Of a stretch of 8,642 bases of DNA, positions 7,222 to 8,642 are shown one piece after another (the first letter of the stretch is position 1; each line of letters begins with the position of its first letter). Position numbers and translations under genes: made by a program. The notes beneath the pieces were generated by a model. It saw nothing but the letters and a program-made list of their open reading frames with translations. It had not been told where the DNA came from and ran no database searches. The DNA comes from a bacterium HR39 (GTDB taxonomy: Bacteria > Pseudomonadota > Alphaproteobacteria > Geminicoccales > Geminicoccaceae), in assembly GCA_002898955.1 (NCBI GenBank), contig BEIP01000032.1:1-8642 (forward strand), written 5' to 3'.

Positions 7222-7665
7222 TCAGACGGCGGCGGAAAGTCCCAGACGCTCGCGCAGGCCGACGGCGGACTCCAGCAGATCCGCGAGGGTGTAGCGGTCC
7301 AGCGCGTCGTAGAAGGCCTGCTGCGCCTCGGCGAGGACGTCCTGCAGCCGGCAGACGCCGACGATGGGACAGTGGCAGGCGTGCGGATCGAAGCACTCGA
7401 CCAGCGGCCGGGCACCTTCGAGGAGCGCCACCAGCCGGCCGAGGCGGATCTCCGCCGGCGGCCGGCCGAGCCTAATGCCCCCGCCCTTGCCGCGACGGGT
7501 GTCGAGCAGGCCGAGGCGGCCCAGGTCGTGGACGATCTTGACCACGTGGTTGCGGGAGATGCCGTAGGCCTCGGCGATCTCGGAGATGGTGGCGAGCCCG
7601 TCGCGCCGCAGGCCGCAGTACATCAGCGTCCGCAGGGCGTAGTCGGTGTAGCTGGTGAGCCGCAC
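7222..7665 (-). CDS. nsrR: NsrR, nitric-oxide-sensing Rrf2-family repressor
   Basis: A 147-residue Rrf2-family regulator with strong, colinear similarity to NsrR: RLTSYTDYALRTLMY at the N-terminus, a winged helix-turn-helix (about 25-66, ISEIAEAYGISRNHVVKIV and RGKGGGIRLG), and a C-terminal YTLADLL. NsrR holds an Fe-S cluster that reacts with NO, releasing DNA and de-repressing NO-defence genes. The cluster cysteines are C91, C99 and C105 (C-x7-C-x5-C, a spacing I associate with alphaproteobacterial NsrR; E. coli has C-x4-C-x5-C), with an extra C97. The frame is open to 7719, but the GTG at 7665 fits the family N-terminus exactly and has GGAAGGTGG just upstream. It is divergent from fdxA, whose promoter has an NsrR-type operator. 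IscR is unlikely because its cysteine pattern and tail differ. Confidence 0.88.
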   Translation of the reverse strand: MRLTSYTDYALRTLMYCGLRRDGLATISEIAEAYGISRNHVVKIVHDLGRLGLLDTRRGKGGGIRLGRPPAEIRLGRLVALLEGARPLVECFDPHACHCPIVGVCRLQDVLAEAQQAFYDALDRYTLADLLESAVGLRERLGLSAAV

Positions 7666-7728
7666 GGTCCACCTTCCGCCGTCCCGGGGGCAGGATGTCG
7701 CGCGGGGACCGCGCGGCAAGGGCGGGGG

Positions 7729-7757
7729 TTGCCGGCGCGACCATCGGGCGCCATAAG
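7729..7757 (+). promoter_or_regulatory. fdxA promoter
   Basis: -35 TTGCCG (7729-7734), 17-nt spacer, -10 CATAAG (7752-7757); predicted start near 7764, giving a ~35-nt leader. Each hexamer matches the sigma-70 consensus at four of six positions. Confidence 0.55.
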
Positions 7758-7777
7758 CTGCATACGTTTTGCCACTT
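7755..7777. promoter_or_regulatory. NsrR-type operator over the fdxA promoter
   Basis: AAGCTGCA-N7-TGCCACTT. The known NsrR site is AAGATGCA-N7-TGCATCTT (11-1-11 form), and this matches 13 of the 16 defined arm positions with the exact 8-7-8 spacing. It overlaps the -10 box and the predicted start of fdxA, so bound NsrR should block transcription. The adjacent divergent gene is nsrR, which supports the reading. Confidence 0.65.
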
Positions 7778-7798
7778 CCAGCGCGAGGGGAGAGGGCG

Positions 7799-8137
7799 AT
7801 GACCTACGTGGTCACCGAGGCGTGCATCAGGTGCAAGTACACGGACTGCGTGGAAGTGTGTCCGGTGGACTGCTTCTACGAGGGCAAGGTGATGCTGGTG
7901 ATCAACCCCGACGAGTGCATCGACTGCGGGGTGTGCGAGCCGGAGTGCCCGGCGGAGGCGATCCTGCCGGACACCGAGCCCGAGGCGGAGAAGTGGCTGG
8001 AGCTCAACCGCAAGTACAGCCGGATCTGGCCCAACATCACCCGCAAGAAGGCGCCGCCGCCGGACGCGGACGAGTGGAAGGGCGTGCCGGACAAGTTCGA
8101 GCGCTTCTTCACCGACGAGCCGGGCGAGGGCGACTGA
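7799..8137 (+). CDS. fdxA: 7Fe ferredoxin FdxA ([3Fe-4S][4Fe-4S])
   Basis: A 112-residue soluble electron carrier of the Azotobacter FdI / alphaproteobacterial FdxA type. Its cysteines fit a seven-iron protein: C9-x7-C17-x3-C21-P and C40-x2-C43-x2-C46-x3-C50-P. By family rule C9, C17 and C50 hold the [3Fe-4S] cluster and C21, C40, C43 and C46 the [4Fe-4S] cluster; C12 and C25 are extra non-ligand cysteines, as in relatives. The charged C-terminal extension ([17 protein letters not shown], ending PGEGD) is typical. I chose ATG at 7799 over the in-frame TTG at 7769 because AGGGGAG is 6 nt upstream and the family starts MTYVV. Likely NsrR-repressed and NO-induced through the operator upstream. 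A hairpin terminator follows, so the transcript is probably monocistronic. Confidence 0.95.
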   Translation: MTYVVTEACIRCKYTDCVEVCPVDCFYEGKVMLVINPDECIDCGVCEPECPAEAILPDTEPEAEKWLELNRKYSRIWPNITRKKAPPPDADEWKGVPDKFERFFTDEPGEGD

Positions 8138-8168
8138 GGGGCACCCTCGCCGGTCGCGGGCTCGGGGA

Positions 8169-8196
8169 GGCGGCGGCCGGCGGGCCGCCGCCGTTT
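8169..8196 (+). terminator. fdxA terminator hairpin
   Basis: GGCGGCGGCC-GGCG-GGCCGCCGCC (8169-8192) is a perfect 10-bp stem with a 4-nt loop followed by GTTT. It starts 32 bp after the fdxA stop and ends 10 bp before the stop of the convergent permease gene, so it may serve fdxA and shield the two units from each other. Confidence 0.75.
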
Positions 8197-8201
8197 CCGC
8201 A

Positions 8202-8642
8202 TCAGGGCTCGATGCCGCGAAGCCGCAGACTGCGGCGGCGCAGGAGTTCCGCCACCACCAGCAGCATCACCGCCAGCGCCACGAGGATGGTGGCCACCGC
8301 GAGGATGACGGGACTGATGTTCTCGCGGATGCCGTCGAACATCTGGCGCGGCAGGGTGCGCTGGCCGGGACCGGTGAGGAACAGCGCCACCACCAGCTCG
8401 TCGAAGCTGGTGACGAAGGCGAAGAGCGCGCCCGCCACCACGCCCGGTGCCACCAGCGGCAGCACCACCCGCCGCAGCACCGTCCAGGGCGGTGCGCCCA
8501 GCGACTGGGCGGTGCGGATCAGATTGCGGTCGAAGCCGGCGAGCGTCGCCGAGACGGTGACCAGCGGGAAGGGCGCCCCGAGGGCGGCGTGGGCCAGCGC
8601 CAGGCCTTCGAGCGAATTCACCAGCCCCAGCCCGAGATAGAA
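8202..8642 (-). CDS. ABC transporter inner-membrane permease, PotC-like (partial, 5' end outside window)
   Basis: The C-terminal 146 residues of a binding-protein-dependent ABC permease of the spermidine/putrescine PotC (COG1177) type. The EAA-loop region that contacts the ATPase is RTAQSLGAPPWTVLRRVVLPLVAPGV, followed by the PotC-like membrane segment AGALFAFVTSFDELVVALFL and then TLPRQMFDGIRENISPVILAVATILVAL with a last membrane span and a basic tail. The frame is open to the window edge (FYLGLGLVNS...), so the start lies beyond 8642; the GTG codon at 8621 is internal. Substrate probably polyamine or a related small organic solute, but this cannot be read from the permease alone. The rest of the operon should lie at higher coordinates. 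It converges with fdxA. Confidence 0.88.
   Translation of the reverse strand, partial: FYLGLGLVNSLEGLALAHAALGAPFPLVTVSATLAGFDRNLIRTAQSLGAPPWTVLRRVVLPLVAPGVVAGALFAFVTSFDELVVALFLTGPGQRTLPRQMFDGIRENISPVILAVATILVALAVMLLVVAELLRRRSLRLRGIEP

Overview
The window is a GC-rich bacterial chromosomal segment, most likely from an alphaproteobacterium. The pointers are an FdxA-type 7Fe ferredoxin with the alphaproteobacterial tail (ending PGEGD), a HAD hydrolase of the DxWGVLHDG type, a propionyl-CoA carboxylase beta subunit, and promoter -10 boxes of the form TANCTT. No genus can be named from the sequence alone. There is no phage, transposon or CRISPR material. Most intact genes are housekeeping genes; the unusual content lies between them.

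Layout. Positions 158-2217 (+) hold a two-gene unit: Mrp/ApbC, an Fe-S carrier ATPase, overlapping by ATGA with a HAD-IIA-like protein. Positions 2218-2602 have no gene but contain two diverged copies of a ~100-nt unit on the minus strand. Each copy has a promoter-like element, a near-identical 35-bp C/U-rich block and a GC hairpin followed by T residues. I read them as tandem sibling small RNAs with an anti-Shine-Dalgarno-like motif. Upstream of the second copy is a cluster of palindromes, one matching CTGC-N3-GCAG. Positions 2603-3772 (-) encode a class I/II PLP aminotransferase. Positions 3890-4141 (+) hold the C-terminal remnant of an AHL-lactonase-like metallo-beta-lactamase-fold gene. 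A tRNA-Thr(UGU) with its promoter follows at 4202-4277, and pccB (-) at 4390-5922.

Positions 5923-7221 contain no intact gene. About 6308-7190 (-) is a decayed gltD (glutamate synthase small subunit) with a large internal deletion, a one-base frameshift and nonsense codons; 5991-6307 holds nothing I can identify. Positions 7222-7665 (-) encode the nitric-oxide sensor NsrR, divergent from fdxA (7799-8137, +). The fdxA promoter carries a good NsrR-type 8-7-8 operator overlapping its -10 box. A strong hairpin terminator follows fdxA. The window ends inside a PotC-like ABC transporter permease gene (-).

How the genes relate: Mrp, NsrR and FdxA all concern Fe-S clusters. The fdxA/nsrR pair looks like a self-contained NO-responsive switch, in which damage to the NsrR cluster would de-repress the ferredoxin. 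PccB and the aminotransferase belong to propionyl-CoA and amino-acid metabolism and show no clear link to each other. Two pseudogenes within about 3.3 kb indicate local gene loss.
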